Assembly (NCBI GenBank): GCA_022747635.1
Contig: JAKTNV010000001.1
Span: 24,227,490 to 24,291,489 of the forward strand
Direction: 5' to 3'
Length of the DNA stretch: 64,000 bases
Source of the DNA: Hetaerina americana
Lineage: Eukaryota; Arthropoda; Insecta; Odonata; Calopterygidae
The translations under genes and the position numbers were made by a program. This document shows, piece after piece, positions 11,942 through 24,134 of this stretch; position 1 is the first letter of the stretch, and the number at the start of each line of letters is the position of its first letter. The notes beneath the pieces are model-generated. The model had not been told where the DNA came from and did not search any database. It saw only the letters and a list, made by a program, of their open reading frames with translations.

Positions 11942-11942
<1 letters not shown>

Positions 11943-12024
<82 letters not shown>
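11943..12024. repeat. (TA)n microsatellite
   Basis: About 80 bp of pure TA directly abuts the right end of the mariner, which uses TA as its target. Confidence 0.95.
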
Positions 12025-12027
<3 letters not shown>

Positions 12028-12279
12028 GTATACTGTATATACATATATAATTATTATTTTACTGGTTTTATGTATATGTGTGTATTTGAGAAACCCCTCC
12101 TGAATATCGACGATACTATTCGTTTTAATTTTTTCATAGAAAAATGTGTGTACTGCAAAGTTCTTATTTCCTTAACTAGATACTTATAAATTTAAAGAGC
12201 TATATGATATAAGCAAAGATGAAAAGGAAAGGTTCTAATGAAATAAGGACAATTTGCACTTTTCCACAGTTTATTTAAC

Positions 12280-12318
12280 GTACAACGCGTTTCAACTCAC
12301 AGAGTCATCATCAGGTAC
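12280..12318 (-). ncRNA. hammerhead-like motif, opposite strand
   Basis: This is the mirror copy of the motif at 12,350-12,388, in the left arm of the palindrome. It has the same stem I, CTGATGA core, stem II and GAAA, but the cut-site triplet reads GUU in place of GUC; U is still allowed there in the hammerhead consensus. Confidence 0.6.
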
Positions 12319-12349
12319 AAGACCTGTCCAAGTTAAGGTACAAGGTCTT

Positions 12350-12388
12350 GTACCTGATGATGACTCTGTGAGTTGAAACGCGTCGTAC
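12350..12388 (+). ncRNA. hammerhead-ribozyme-like motif, PLE type
   Basis: Stem I is GTAC (12,350-12,353) with GTAC (12,385-12,388). The core is CTGATGA (12,354-12,360), then one extra T, stem II GACTC/GAGTT with loop TGT, and GAAA (12,375-12,378). A very short stem III (CGCGTC) places the expected cut after C12,384 (GUC). Diminished stem III is known in PLE-associated hammerheads, which act as dimers. The extra base before stem II is not canonical. Activity is inferred, not shown. Confidence 0.65.
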
Positions 12389-12480
12389 GTTAAATAAACT
12401 GTGGAAAAGTGCAAATTGTCCTTATTTCATTATGATGAACTTCCACGACCTCAAGCCTGAATCTGTTAAACTTATTCGAA

Positions 12481-14555
12481 AGGTTCCATCATAGCGCAGT
12501 AGTTGAAATTTTGTTTGATTTTTTACCTATTTGAAATAAAGGTTTGGTATATTGTATCAAGAAAGAAATATTTATCGCTCCGATATCCAACAATACACAA
12601 AAATATTTATAAACAAAAATTAATCCGGAGAAGAATGTGCCGACTAAGGAGAGACCATGTCGTCACCGATCACTTTTAAATTTTTCTTGTTTTAATGACG
12701 CAATCACTTGACACACAAATCTAGGAAAGTGTTGTACTGCAAACAAACAATTAAAGAAAAACAACTCGCTAAAATTTTTTTGGTGTACACATAAGCGAGA
12801 TGAAAGAAAAAATTAACCTAAGCAAGAGTTGAAATGGAATGTGCGCTGAATTAGCAGTGCCCGATCCATTGATATAAATGTCTCAATTTTTGTTGCGTTA
12901 ACAGCCATGCATTTTTTAAGCTTTTTAAAGAAATTTGTTGCAGTTTTTTCTCACTTATAATTTCAATTGCTAATAAGTTGTAAACTTAAGTTCCTTGGTA
13001 GGTCCAATTGAACATTTAATCAGTGTGAGATGGCGAATATAGTGCAATATTTACTTCCTATATTTTCTCCAGTTTCTGATGTTTTATCTCAAACAGCACT
13101 AACTTCTGAATTAAAAATGAACTTGAGTGTTTTATAGATTTACCCATGTCTACGAGGAAGTAATTTTAGACCAAAAAAGTGTGGGAATATAAGTATCATG
13201 TTTTTAGACTTGTAACTCTAATAACCACTGTGCAGAGCAACTTTTGATAAGCGCCGACCCAGAAATTCAGTCCATAATGTAGTTTTGATTGAACCAGAGA
13301 ACAAAAAATCGCCTTACGCAAGACTGACGAGCATTTGTTTCGTTAAAAATGTATTTTTGATAAGCCTATTTTAAAAAAAAAATCTCGAGATACAGTCTCG
13401 ATGTTCTTCTTTCATTTTAAACACACCTTTTTGTATATATATATTTAATTAATTTAATACGGAAAAACGATAATACAATATTTATATCTTCCGGTAGACA
13501 TACCAATGTTTCAAGTGGCAGTGAAAAATCCATGCTCTCTAAACATTTTGATGAGACTGAATAAATTGATTTGTAATTTTTATAATGGGATTGAGAGAGA
13601 AATATTTTCCCTTTTCAATTTTTGCGTCAAACTTTTTTTTTCCCGTCTCTTCTGGTGGTTGCCTCTTTTTGTATTCACCAACCCCTGCCAATTTCTTCCG
13701 AAAGTGGCTACCTATGGAAAATTCCAGTTCCCTTCTCAAAGCTCAGAATCCAAGGCAATATAGTCAACAGTTCTTGCGTGCTGAGGAGTCAGCATTCGTG
13801 AAGTAGCGCTGTCGTGGATTCATGTCATAATCAAGTTAATCAAGAGCTTTCGTAGCATTCCGCAAAACTTGGTTGGATACGAAAGAGATTTCAGGCACGC
13901 TTTAACGATTGCTGGTGAATATTAAAACCTGAGTGAGTAATGAAAGTGCGTGCGTTGATTTAATCTAATCCCGGAAGCAAGAAAAATGACAGTTAAATAG
14001 TTAATAAATCTCGATTAGCGATGTTGGGTACGAAATTAGTTGAAATATCCCTTCTACAACAAAAAAATGGGTGCAGTAAAAAAACATATAAGTTTCATGT
14101 TGTTTTAAATTGAGGATAAAACCTTTATAATTTATTATGCTCGGATTATGAGAATATTTTGGAAGAGCAAATAGCCCACCCGATGAAATTACCTGGCGAA
14201 AACTTTTTTAGGGGGAGTGCACTTTCACTGAGCAATGTTAAATTAATGAACTTGGTCATAAAACGGAAGTTAATTATGCGACATCTTAAATCCCAACTTG
14301 TGTAGGCATATGATTTGGACGAGGATGTCAAACCAGCATTTGGTTCGTACAGACCCAGAATGTATCAAGTTTGATGGCATCTTTAAAGCATCATTTGTGC
14401 TAATCTACCGTGTTAAGGGTGGGATTTTATTAAACCCTGAAACTACGCACGGTTGCACTCCGAGGCCCTAATTAACATGGCAAAAATTATGCTTAAACAT
14501 CTTATCATGCGTTACATAATTCTTTAGCTAAGCATTCTTTGGTACCTACCACGAT
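12481..14555. other. unassigned AT-rich DNA
   Basis: Long low-GC region with no supported gene or shared repeat. Short open frames such as 13,506-13,763 show no family motif. Confidence 0.35.
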
Positions 14556-14780
14556 TTCATCCAAAATTCCTATTCATCTACGTCGCTTTTTCAATATTAT
14601 TCCCTCTACGGATATCACCGTCTTGAGCATCCCTTGGATTCTCTCGGTATCTCATTCACACTTGTTCCGCCTTTCTCAAATATTTCTCCATTTTCTCCAT
14701 CATGCCTAGAACGTCATCATTCGTTTTTCTTTGTGCCCATTATATTTTTTTGTTCTTTCTTCTCCTCAAACATATCTTAA
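14556..14780 (-). repeat. eroded RTE 3' region
   Basis: Shares the order of blocks with the relic at 396-560: ATCTACGTCGCTTTTTCA, CACCGTCTTGAGCATCCC, CTCGGTATCT and CATCATGCCTAGAACGTCAT. This is the same diverged RTE subfamily on the minus strand. Confidence 0.5.
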
Positions 14781-14835
14781 AGTAAATGTAGAGGGAGGAA
14801 AACAAGGATCAAGTTTGAGGATTTGAGGGTTAAGG

Positions 14836-14895
14836 ATTTGGAACGGTATGAAGTGGGTAGGAAATACTTGGAGATGAAAAATTTATTAAATATTA
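14836..14895 (+). repeat. possible RTE C-terminal scrap
   Basis: GGTAGGAAATACTTGGAGAT resembles GGCGGAAGAAAGTACTCAGA of the RTE 3' end at 45,960. The match is short and may be chance. Confidence 0.3.
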
Positions 14896-16010
14896 TTGCA
14901 TGTTAGGCATATTTTATTTTTTTGGCAGGCCTTTCAAAGACGTCCAATCTACCTTACAAATCTTATCCTCATGCATTCTAACGACGAAGTCACTGAACTA
15001 AAAAAAACTACGCCGCGTATCTAAGTTTATTCTTCAATAGATAATCGATCAATTTGGCTCATTTATTTGCTACACTACACGACGAAAGCGAATCAATCGA
15101 AGCTTAGATATAATATCGATGGATAATTAGTGTTTGTTTCCAAAGCCAAATTTAATTGGAAACCCCCATTGATAGTCATTAATAGGCGTGGATACGATGC
15201 GGATGACACCCGCTGGTCACCGACACGTCGCAGTTAGTTAAAACCGAATGAGCATTAAAAAATTTTACTGCGGATTTATCACGTCCATTCGTGGATCAAA
15301 GACACGCCAATTCCTCTTTCATTGGATCCATAGATGCAATCCAATCATTCCTCCCTCCCTGACGTTTCTTTTGCATGACCTAGGGCGAACTCGAAGTGGA
15401 CCAAGCAACACATATTCCTTGATCTTCGGACGAAACTAGTCTTAAAAAAGACTGCCCCTCGGCGGACGTGATGTTCGTCGTGTCGATACAGTATCGGGGC
15501 CAATTCCATCGCGTCAAAAGAGAACTGTCGCGGTGGAGTGAATGAGGTGGCAAGGGGGGTGGCGGGTTGGCAGGGGAATTGACTGCGGATGCGATCACGT
15601 ATTTGGTCCGCGCGTCCCGAAGGGTTTTCACCACCTCCTCCCCTCCACTTCATCCCTCTGCCCTCTTGCCCTTCTCTCCCTCCAGCAACGTCCAATCGCA
15701 CACTTGTGGACCTTGAACTGAAGTCGCAGTCGCTTCTCGGGCGCCCTCACCGTTACTAGCGGAACCCTTCCCCTCCACCAACCCTTAATCCCGTCCTTCC
15801 TCCACATCCGATTGCTTTTTTAAACCCTTAGACCTCCCGTCTTCCCTTCCACGCTTTCTCACCTAATATCCGTTGAGGAATGCGAGATACGTACTGTTAA
15901 CTTTCATTCTATTGATTAATTTTCCAATTATGATGTCGAATGTTTTTAGAATACTGATAATATCGATTATTTCATGTTTATATTAGATTTAATGACACAT
16001 TAGAGTCGGG
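14896..16010. other. unassigned DNA with a GC-rich segment
   Basis: Positions of roughly 15,240-15,860 are clearly richer in GC and CpG than their surroundings and contain open frames on the minus strand (15,345-15,701) without recognisable motifs. This could be a regulatory or exonic unique segment, but the sequence gives no way to tell. Confidence 0.3.
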
Positions 16011-16500
16011 TTTATTAAAAGAGGAATTGAGCTAGGCAAAGAAAGTTTCACAATTAGGAGGGAATTAAAAGATAAATAGTCAAAACTTTGATATGGTGCG
16101 TAGTTAAGTACGGTGCGGAAACATGGTCGCTTAAGTAGGATGATTGGCGTAAATGGGAGACTTTTGAGAGATGTGGGTGTGAAGGATGGAGATGGTAAAG
16201 GGGACTGAAAGGAAAACATACGAGGAAGTGCCAGGCATGGTTAGGAAGAAGAGAGAGGATTGTTGGGAGAAATCAAACATAGGCAGGAAAGGGGAGTGAT
16301 TGGTGATGGAATGTTTATTACTATGATAGAGGGGAGGGCATTAAGGCAACCGAGGAAATGATAGAAATAGGATAGGCATATTGGACCTAAGAGAGGGAGA
16401 TAGAAAATTATTCGGAATTGAAGAGTGGGGTGTCAGGATGAGTCTTTTGTTGGATGGACAAAGAAATATTGGGGTATAAGGTTCGTGTTCATCCGAAACC
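16011..16500 (+). repeat. eroded RTE C-terminal region and 3' UTR
   Basis: Tracks the RTE copy at 45.55-46.09 kb: AATTGAGCTAGGCAAAGA, AACTTTGATATGG, TACGGTGCGGAAACATGGTC, GAGGGGAGGGCATTAAGG and a final GTTGGATGGACAAAG block. Frames are destroyed by stops and indels. Confidence 0.8.
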
Positions 16501-18499
16501 TAACTAAAAAGCCTTATTCTATCAAATAATAATAATAATTTGATTTGATGTGCATGCATTTTAATTTTTTAAGTGAACATACGCGCATGTGATTGCAAAG
16601 ACCAGCATATCCTTGTCGGGAGAGGTGCTCATTGAATCTAGACCCTTAAATAGTCTGTGGAAATAATTGTAGATAAAACATATCAAGATTTAATGTTTTT
16701 AAAAATTAGGGAGGCATTATTCCGCAGGTTATCGAAGCAGTACTATCACGGCATTGCGTAATAACCGTTCGAAATATTGGTAGGTTAGAGTTGTAATATG
16801 TGTATGATCAATTTTGGAGTAGGAAAGGAAAGTTAGAGGTTTGCCGAAAAAAGACACGGTATTATCATAGCCAGGGTGATAACCACCCTTGTAATCCTTT
16901 AGGGATGGGGAAGTAGAGGGGAAGAGGGGTGTGTTTGTAATTAAAAAACATGAATGAAATATGTTTTTACATGATAATATATTCGTGTATTTCAGCAACC
17001 TGATTAATTATGAGTGCGATATTTTTCAAAGAAAATATATCAGGTATATACAAATGCAGCAAAAGTTTAAGAAAACAATGCCATTGTACCTGTATTTCTT
17101 ATTCGTACTTTATGCTGTTTTTGATTTAATTTCGATGGATCCACTTACCGAGTTTTATTCATGGTGCATATAAACTAGTGTTTGCTTTTTCACTCATATC
17201 TATCTTGCTTTATTTTTTTCATTTTTTCTTTTGTCCTATCTTTCTAACCGACCGCTTTCACTCTTTCAAGTCATACGATTTATATAACAACACAGAATGG
17301 TCAACATGACGCCATTTTTGAACTAATGGTACGTTGCTTTTATTACCTGGCACCAATTTTAAATCACAAGTCCGGCATGCCCTTTTACGTGATTGAGGTA
17401 ATTACACTGCATGGAAATGTTTGAAAAGTTAACTGATTTAACAGTTGTTATATTAATAAACTCCAGGCCGACAATGGCGTCGCGTGCAATAATGCCGAAT
17501 TTTGTGGATAGATTTTAATGAGCAAGGTAGCAACGCCACCAGCGGGTTCTACGAAAATCAAAATCGTTTAATGCGCCACAGTACTTCATTTGATGTGTCG
17601 TTCTATAGATAATTTTTTGATCCTACTTTAAAATTGTGTAACTATCAAGATAAATCGATTCAGCTGGCCATCCCTAGTTCTTATTTCTCCTTTGTCTCAC
17701 GCTGCCTCCAGGTGTGGAATGCCTTTAGTGCTCTCGCCTATTCATTCAACTTTACCGAGTCTTGAAATTTTCCCGCCCCAGCTACACCGCTTCCCCCGCC
17801 GTGCCAATATTTTCGCTCTGTCCCCTCTTCTCTCGTCTGATCCCTCCGACGTCCTTCCATCCTCCCCACTGTATCAACACGAATGATCTTCTCATATTGA
17901 CTCGGGGATCAAGTGTGAGAGACCCCGTCAGTCGGAGAGAAGGAAGAAGCCTTAGTGGTTTCAATATCGCCTTTTAGGAATCGGTTTCCCTCTTCGGGTT
18001 TCTCTCTCCTCTTCCGTCCGCCTCTCACCTCTCCGAATATTTCTAGAGTTCCTTTTCTTATATTTACAATGAGGTTTGTACTCGGAGAACTTCTCGTCTA
18101 TGTTCCGTCATACCGTTTCGTTTAAACTGAACGTTATTGCACTTCAATGAACCGAACGTTCCGGTGGCGTTGGGACTGTTCGCCTATTGACAAAAACCTT
18201 ACGAGGATAAATTACGGGGATAAAATCTTAGAACTTGAACCGACTTCATAAAAATAGATTTTCTTTTTATCTTTCCTCCTTCTTATGGATTCTTGGAACA
18301 ATTTCGAATTTTCGAAAAAAAATTTGGTTACTATGTTTTTATGTCTATGTTACTATGCACGTTTACTGCACAGACTTCCGCAGTATTTTTTAAGAAAAAA
18401 ACAATATTTCATTTTCGTCATTATTGCAGCTCCCCTTTACTTTACAGTTAATTTTTTCCGATTTCGAAAGTATGTGTAGTTCGTAGCCTGTTTGTTTGG
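16501..18499. other. unassigned DNA
   Basis: No supported gene. A pyrimidine-rich, moderately GC-rich part lies at about 17,690-18,060. Confidence 0.35.
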
Positions 18500-18985
18500 G
18501 AAGTGTTTTTGACGAGGATGGGCAGAGTAGTGGAGACATTATAAGAAAAATTACGTCGGCTAATTAAGAAGGGTTTTTTCGATTCAGAGAGAGATTGATG
18601 TTGGTGACAGGCACCTTTGGTAAAGATTCAAAGAAAATTCTGGTGAAAACTATAAGAAAAAGTGTGGTTTTTTTTTGAAAAGCTTGATTGGTCCTTATGG
18701 CAGGAGGATAAAAGTTAATTGGAAACTATTCGAGATTCGGACCTGGAGAAGAATGGAAAACATAAAAATGACGGTAAGGAAAAAAACAGAAAATGTTTGA
18801 GAGAAATTCAGAAAAAGGGGACAAAGAAGGAATGGAGGAGATATTGGGAGAGGTGATGGAATGCTGAAGACGTTTGTATAGAGGGGCGAATTCTGGGAAA
18901 GCGATGTGAAGGGAGGGATAGAGTCGTACTTTTGGATGGAGTTACGGATGGTAGGAAACATTAAGAGCTAAAAATATGAGTTTCT
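18500..18985 (+). repeat. eroded RTE C-terminal region
   Basis: Blocks in order match the RTE: GGAGAAGAATGGAAAA, GAGAAATTCAGAAAA, GGTGATGGAATGCTGAAGAC, ATAGAGGGGCGAATTCTGGG and GATGGTAGGAAAC. Heavily diverged. Confidence 0.65.
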
Positions 18986-19992
18986 GTTGCAGGGGGCTGG
19001 AGGCTATTTCAATGAATTAATGTAATATGCAATATGCAAATTAAGGATATCTTGTGTAAATTTAGTCAGGGCTTAGGAGCACCATAGTGTGTAGTCCCAG
19101 GGTCAATCTAAACCTAAGACGGTGGACTACAATTCAAAATATATAAAAATGTAGTTCCTACCAATTTATGCCCTTCTGCTCACGAAGAGCCTCCTGAAAA
19201 ACTCATTCTTATCTTCCACTTTTCATTTTTTAGAGCAAGGTCCTACCAAGCGGAAACCGTTGTCTCAGGGGTCTAAATAACCCTTTCTCTCCTCTTCTTC
19301 CCACTGGAGAGCAGTTTTTAATCGTGCCCACTGCTGCGTTCATTACACTTCTCCTCACACATTTGCTCCATTCTTACCTCTACTTCTCTTCTTGAGATTG
19401 TATCCTTTATCCTTTTGCCCTGACATCCTTCCCGCTGCCAATGTATGAAAAAATAAGGGATTTCGTTCGATTCGAGTGTCGCGGATGTATTTCGGGGTTT
19501 TGGGAGACTCTTCTTTTTCCCTTAGCCTCGTTTTGGGCGGAAAAACAAATTCTGAAACATGGTTTCCCCCCTTTTGTTAGAAATTTCAAATTTTCGGGGC
19601 CATTCTTCAACTTTAATTTCACGTTTTCGCATTTATGAACAAAGATTTGCGCCATCCGATCTTTCTGAATATAAGATTGTTAGCGTCGTGGCGCATTGAT
19701 CTGATGCGTGGTGCGTTCCATACAATAGCTAGGAGAGGTTTTTCAAAAATTAAAAAACACGCCTGCGTGAAAAAATAATCAAAAAAGTTTAAATGGCTGT
19801 TTATTTTTCCATAAACATATAATTTTAGAAAAAAAAATAAATATTTTTATCTAAAATATAATGTTCATATATATATATAAAATATGAAAAAATTAATAAA
19901 AAATATTTGTTCATTTATTTATAATTTATGTATGGATTTGGCACTAGCGAAGACAGACAACGCAGGGTCTTCGGCGACGCACAAATATATAA
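18986..19992. other. unassigned DNA
   Basis: No supported gene or shared repeat. Confidence 0.35.
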
Positions 19993-20176
19993 AAACACAG
20001 ATGTGGATTTTTAAAGCTTAGAAATATAAAGAAAGGACAATCACATATGTTGTTTTGACGGCACGAGCGTCGTCATCAGATTCTGTTGACGACGGTCGTG
20101 CCGTCAAAAGGTTAAAACAACATATGTGAGTGTCCTTTCTTTGTGTTTCTATGTTTAAAAAATCTACATGTGTTTA
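19993..20176. repeat. imperfect palindrome of PLE terminal type
   Basis: Arms run roughly 19,993-20,086 and 20,087-20,176, differing by substitutions and an 8-base insertion. The core block CACATATGTTGTTTT and GACGGCACGA are mirrored. The left arm on the minus strand contains CTGATGA, one extra C, stem GACG/CGTC and AAAAC in place of GAAAC. The architecture is the same as at 12.3 kb and 63.9 kb, but the sequence family is different. Confidence 0.65.
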
Positions 20177-20183
20177 TATATAG

Positions 20184-20186
<3 letters not shown>

Positions 20187-20229
<43 letters not shown>
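20187..20229. repeat. (TA)n microsatellite
   Basis: TA run next to the palindrome at 19,993-20,176. Confidence 0.9.
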
Positions 20230-22084
20230 ATTACGTAATATTTAATGAAATAATAAATAAACGATCACCTACTATCAAGTTTTCCTTTGAAATATTTCTT
20301 GTCGGTTTACTATTTACTGCTTTATTTTCTCTTTCCTCATGCAATTTAATTCGGCTTCTGCGTTGATTCTCTTCACTACTTTGCCCTCCATGATTTCTGT
20401 CTATTGTGCGTGTTAGGCTTGAGGGCAAACCAGAAGGAATACGATGAGCTAACGAAGTTTAGCACACAATCCCTCCATCCCTACTGCGATTTCGAGTGAG
20501 GTGAAAATCAGTGCGCAGATAATTAATCAAGACGTTTGCAAATTTTCTAAAAGAATGAATGGATCGATCATCTTTTCCCATTCTCCACGTTTCTCCTTTC
20601 ACATTTTGGACCTTTTGCAATATAAGTTATCCTCGCTGGATGGGTTTTAGTGGTTGTTTTCCAAGGTGTAACTCACAATCAATTTATACATTAGCTTCTC
20701 CGCCTGGAAAACCTCAGGAGAGACAGTTTTTCGTTCAATCTCTCCCAACCGACTCTGTGTACATATATCATCTCTGGTGGTCTCGCAGTTCCGCTGGATT
20801 TATCCCTATTTCTTCGTCCTAGGTGTCGTCGCATCTATCCGCAGACGTCTACGAGACGTGATCGGATTTCATTTGACGTCTCCTACCTTCTTCCCTCCTC
20901 CTTCCCCACCCTATCTCTCCCTTACCCCTCCCAGTTCGTGCTCCGTGATGCTTTTCCAATGGAAAGGATTGGCGCTATCTCGGATGTTTCATTCCACGCA
21001 CACCTGAGCCAGCTTTCATGAACTGTGAGCTGGTCTCTGGGACGTGTTCGAGCGGATTTGACATTATTACTATCTTAGGCATACGTCGGGTCGATAACTA
21101 CTCGCTTAAGAAAATCCCATGCCTAAATTTAGTCTCAATCATTTATTTTATTTTATTTTCTAAGTCTGCGGAATATAAGAAAGGTTTAATATACTGCAGG
21201 GTTTCTAGTTGCATTTTTCTCTCGTTAGACGCTAAGAAATATATAGTGGTATTCATTCAGTGCCCATTTAAATTCTACCCTGCGTGGAAGTATACCGTTT
21301 TTTTATCGTAAACGTTACACATTATATTCATGTTTGCACTATTCCTTTTTTCAATTTCTTTCCAAGTGAAATTACTGATAATATTCCCCTCTGCGGTTAA
21401 AATTAAAAAAAAGGAAAGGGAAAACCGCGATTTACGAGTAATAACTAAATTCAAATGCACTAGAAAGTTTGATCACGGATATTCCATTGCGCGTTTTCTC
21501 TAGAGTTCCGTGAGTTATTTTCCTTCTTAGATCAGTTGGCGATCATTAATCATGCTCGCGTCATTTAGTATGGTGGCATTAGAATTTGCCCTGCATTTAA
21601 GCTGGCGAATCGAAAAACGATTGTCGTACAACAACTAAGTGTTCACAATAGTTGAACTTTTGGTGAGTTAATTTCAAAGCACGCAATATATATTATTCTC
21701 CGACTTTTGTACTGCAATCTTCATGTTAAGAGCGGAAACCTTTCAGGCAACCCTTGCATTCCCAAACGTCTAGACGGAGATTGTTTAAGCATTAGAGATG
21801 TAAGATCAAGAATTTTCAGGATAAGTTGCAGGCGCTATTACTTTGTGAAATATAGTATACTCATGATGATCTGAAGAAAACAAATGGTAATTATGCCCAC
21901 TGAACAGATTACGACATTATCGCATCGTTATTAAATATAAAAAGTAGACATTAAGAGGCGTCTAACTGAAAAATCGTTATATTAGAGGAGTAGAGAGGTT
22001 AAGGGTGGACGAACGGGAAATGGGAAGGGGGTTGGAAGGGGATGCATGATACTTTTGACAGTGATGTGAAAGCGTCAAAATCAT
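20230..22084. other. unassigned DNA
   Basis: No supported gene. The minus-strand open frame 20,231-20,428 has a charged low-complexity product without family motifs. Confidence 0.35.
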
Positions 22085-22600
22085 TTAAACATTTCTGCAT
22101 TTGTGTGGAAAATTAAAAAGTGTTTTGCAATCAGCAAGAATAATTGTCTTGAAGGGAAAGAAGCTCTTTCAACAGAAAAGGAATGTGATTATAAATGCCT
22201 TGTGTAAGGATGTGAAGGAAAGATTAGTGATAGCGTTTCAATAGAGCATCAGTTTTCTCTGGGTCGGAAACTTAGTCGTTGAAGCAAGATGATTTGTTTG
22301 CATTTCCGATTTTTGAGATGGTGAGTAGAATATAATCTAAAGAAATTAAATGGAAGGAAATAATAGTAAAGGAGTTACACTAGTTATGGTGGGAGATGAC
22401 AGAGGATTGTGAGAAAAAATCAGGTGGTAGAAAAGATGGATACAGATCGCTTTCATCGGTGATGAACTGTTGAAGACTGTGAAACATGTAGAGGATATAA
22501 TATTAGGGAAGTTAAGTTGGGGGAGGGACGAAATAAACATTCTGGTGGATATGAAGTATGCGGAATCAAAAAATGGTTTTATGCATGGTAACGTATCACG
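22085..22600 (+). repeat. eroded RTE C-terminal region
   Basis: Matches the RTE in order: GTAAGGATGTGAAGGAAAGA, GTCGTTGAAGCAAGATGA, GTTATGGTGGGAGATGACAG, GTAGAAAAGATGGATACAGA and TGAACTGTTGAAGACTGTGA. The frame is lost. Confidence 0.7.
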
Positions 22601-23939
22601 TTATGATGTCTTTGGGGGACTTGTAAAAGTAGCGTTCGTTGAAAAATAGTTAGTGCCAGGTAATTCCATTAAAAAACTATGTAAAACAAACTATCGTTAG
22701 TTATAATTTCCAGAGCGTAATAATATGTAAGGCTGATCTTAAATACAAGATAAGCTTGACTTATTTTTGAGATAAATTTAGAATTAACGTCGGAATGAAA
22801 ACGAATGGTATTTCATTTTGTATGCAGTTGGGTTAGAACATTTGAAACGAAATTTGATTATTTTTTCAGCATGTAGCACAAAACAAGTATTCAATGAACA
22901 CTATGACTTAAGAAGGACACTCTCTATTGATTAAGTTTCCCAACAAAAAAAACGCGGCGATTCTTAAAAACGAATTCAAACTCCTGTCAAGCACCTTGAG
23001 AATCTCTGCAGTCCGTTTTCTATGTGTTTTCATCGCCTTTAAGCCTAGTTGTTAAAATTTTTCTCATTATCTGAACGGTGAATCCGCATCATTTTCTGAA
23101 AATATTTTTTTTCCCGTTTAAATAATGAAATTGACGAGAATTTCTCGCGTTACTTTGTAGAGTAGATAACCGCAAAAAGGCAGGATTTGATGTAAACTAG
23201 ACTACATCAAGCGTTTATCACATCAAATCGAATTTTCTTGTACAAGTACATCATATACAAGGTGTTAGTCAAATGAAAACTTTCAACCTTAAATATTTTT
23301 TATCTCGTAATTACTTGAATACTAAAGGTTCTCACTCGCACAGTTTTCATGTGTAGTTCTCTTGACCTACAAAAGAGTTATTTCAGCACATTGAAAGTTC
23401 ACGAATACCTCTAGAAAAGCCATACTTATCACCATACTACTACTAACCATGGAGTGCTCTAAAAGCCTCTTCCGTCAAAACACGTTGTGTGCCTCGCCTG
23501 ATCGAGCGGAGCCTGATACGGAAATGAGATTTTTTTAGGAACTTCTAGTCCAGACTTCATTTCTAAGTGAAATAGGTGTATCACCATTCTGAACTTTAGC
23601 TCGTCGATGAAGTTAAATATGTTTCATCCTCCTTACTTCTGAATAAATGAGCGAGAGATCGCTGTTTCTTTGTGGTGCATATTGAAATCGGATCGGCCGT
23701 GTTCACCCTATTGTTGCGTTCTGGTACCCTTCTGCCACTTGTAGTTCACTCATCATACCATGGCTATCACTGTGGGAAACAAAATTTGCCCTGCTGCGAT
23801 GTCTCGAAACTGTAGCGCAGTTTCAAAGCTTTCACTTGATTCACCCTGGTGCGTGTCTTCTGTTATCAATCAATAAGAGAACCTCTATGATATATCTCTA
23901 CAAACACTAGTGATTCCGGCGGTTAGTTCTGTTATGTAG
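22601..23939. other. unassigned DNA; possible lone mariner-like end
   Basis: ACAAGGTGTTAGTCAAATGA at about 23,259 looks like a mariner-type terminus after TATA, but no matching opposite end was found. The rest shows no supported feature. Confidence 0.3.
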
Positions 23940-24010
23940 CTCCCGAAATCTACATCTGCATCTACACAAGTATATCACCATGTACGTAAAAGGTGTATGG
24001 TGGGGTTTCT
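23940..24010 (-). repeat. possible LINE 3' UTR end
   Basis: ATCTACATCTGCATCTACAC followed by a GTAAAAGGTGTATGGTGGGG block has the layout of the GATGTA-tailed LINE 3' end at 61.43-61.50 kb on the opposite strand. Strongly diverged. Confidence 0.4.
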
Positions 24011-24134
24011 GTGTTTTTGTGATTGAAACGGGGTATTGTTGGTCGACTTAAAGACTCCTGGGACCATAATAAACGCTAGAAGGTTTTTTGAGACACTTAA
24101 TCAAGTCAAATGGGCGATGAAAAACCAGAGTTGA

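Larger units (their letters stand above)
10621..11942 (-). mobile_element. mariner element with both inverted repeats
   Basis: The element starts CTACCTTGATCAAAAAGTTC and ends with its reverse complement, with about 27 matching bases at each end. It is flanked by the TA duplication typical of mariner (10,619-10,620 and 11,943-11,944). The length of 1,322 bp is normal for an autonomous mariner. It encodes a transposase on the minus strand in two frames, and the right end runs straight into a long (TA)n tract. Confidence 0.95.
12238..12430. repeat. near-perfect palindrome of PLE terminal type
   Basis: Arms 12,238-12,325 and 12,343-12,430 are 88 bases each and differ at one position, with a 17-base spacer. 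Each arm contains a hammerhead-like core, an AATAAA-containing stretch and the block GTGGAAAAGTGCAAATTGTC. The last block, with its downstream flank to about 12,480, recurs at 25,450-25,530. The layout fits a Penelope-like terminal repeat present in inverted orientation without any coding part. Confidence 0.8.

Noticed and set aside
17280..17600. Possible unrecognised repeat
   Set aside because: No second copy was noticed in the window and no terminal repeats were found.
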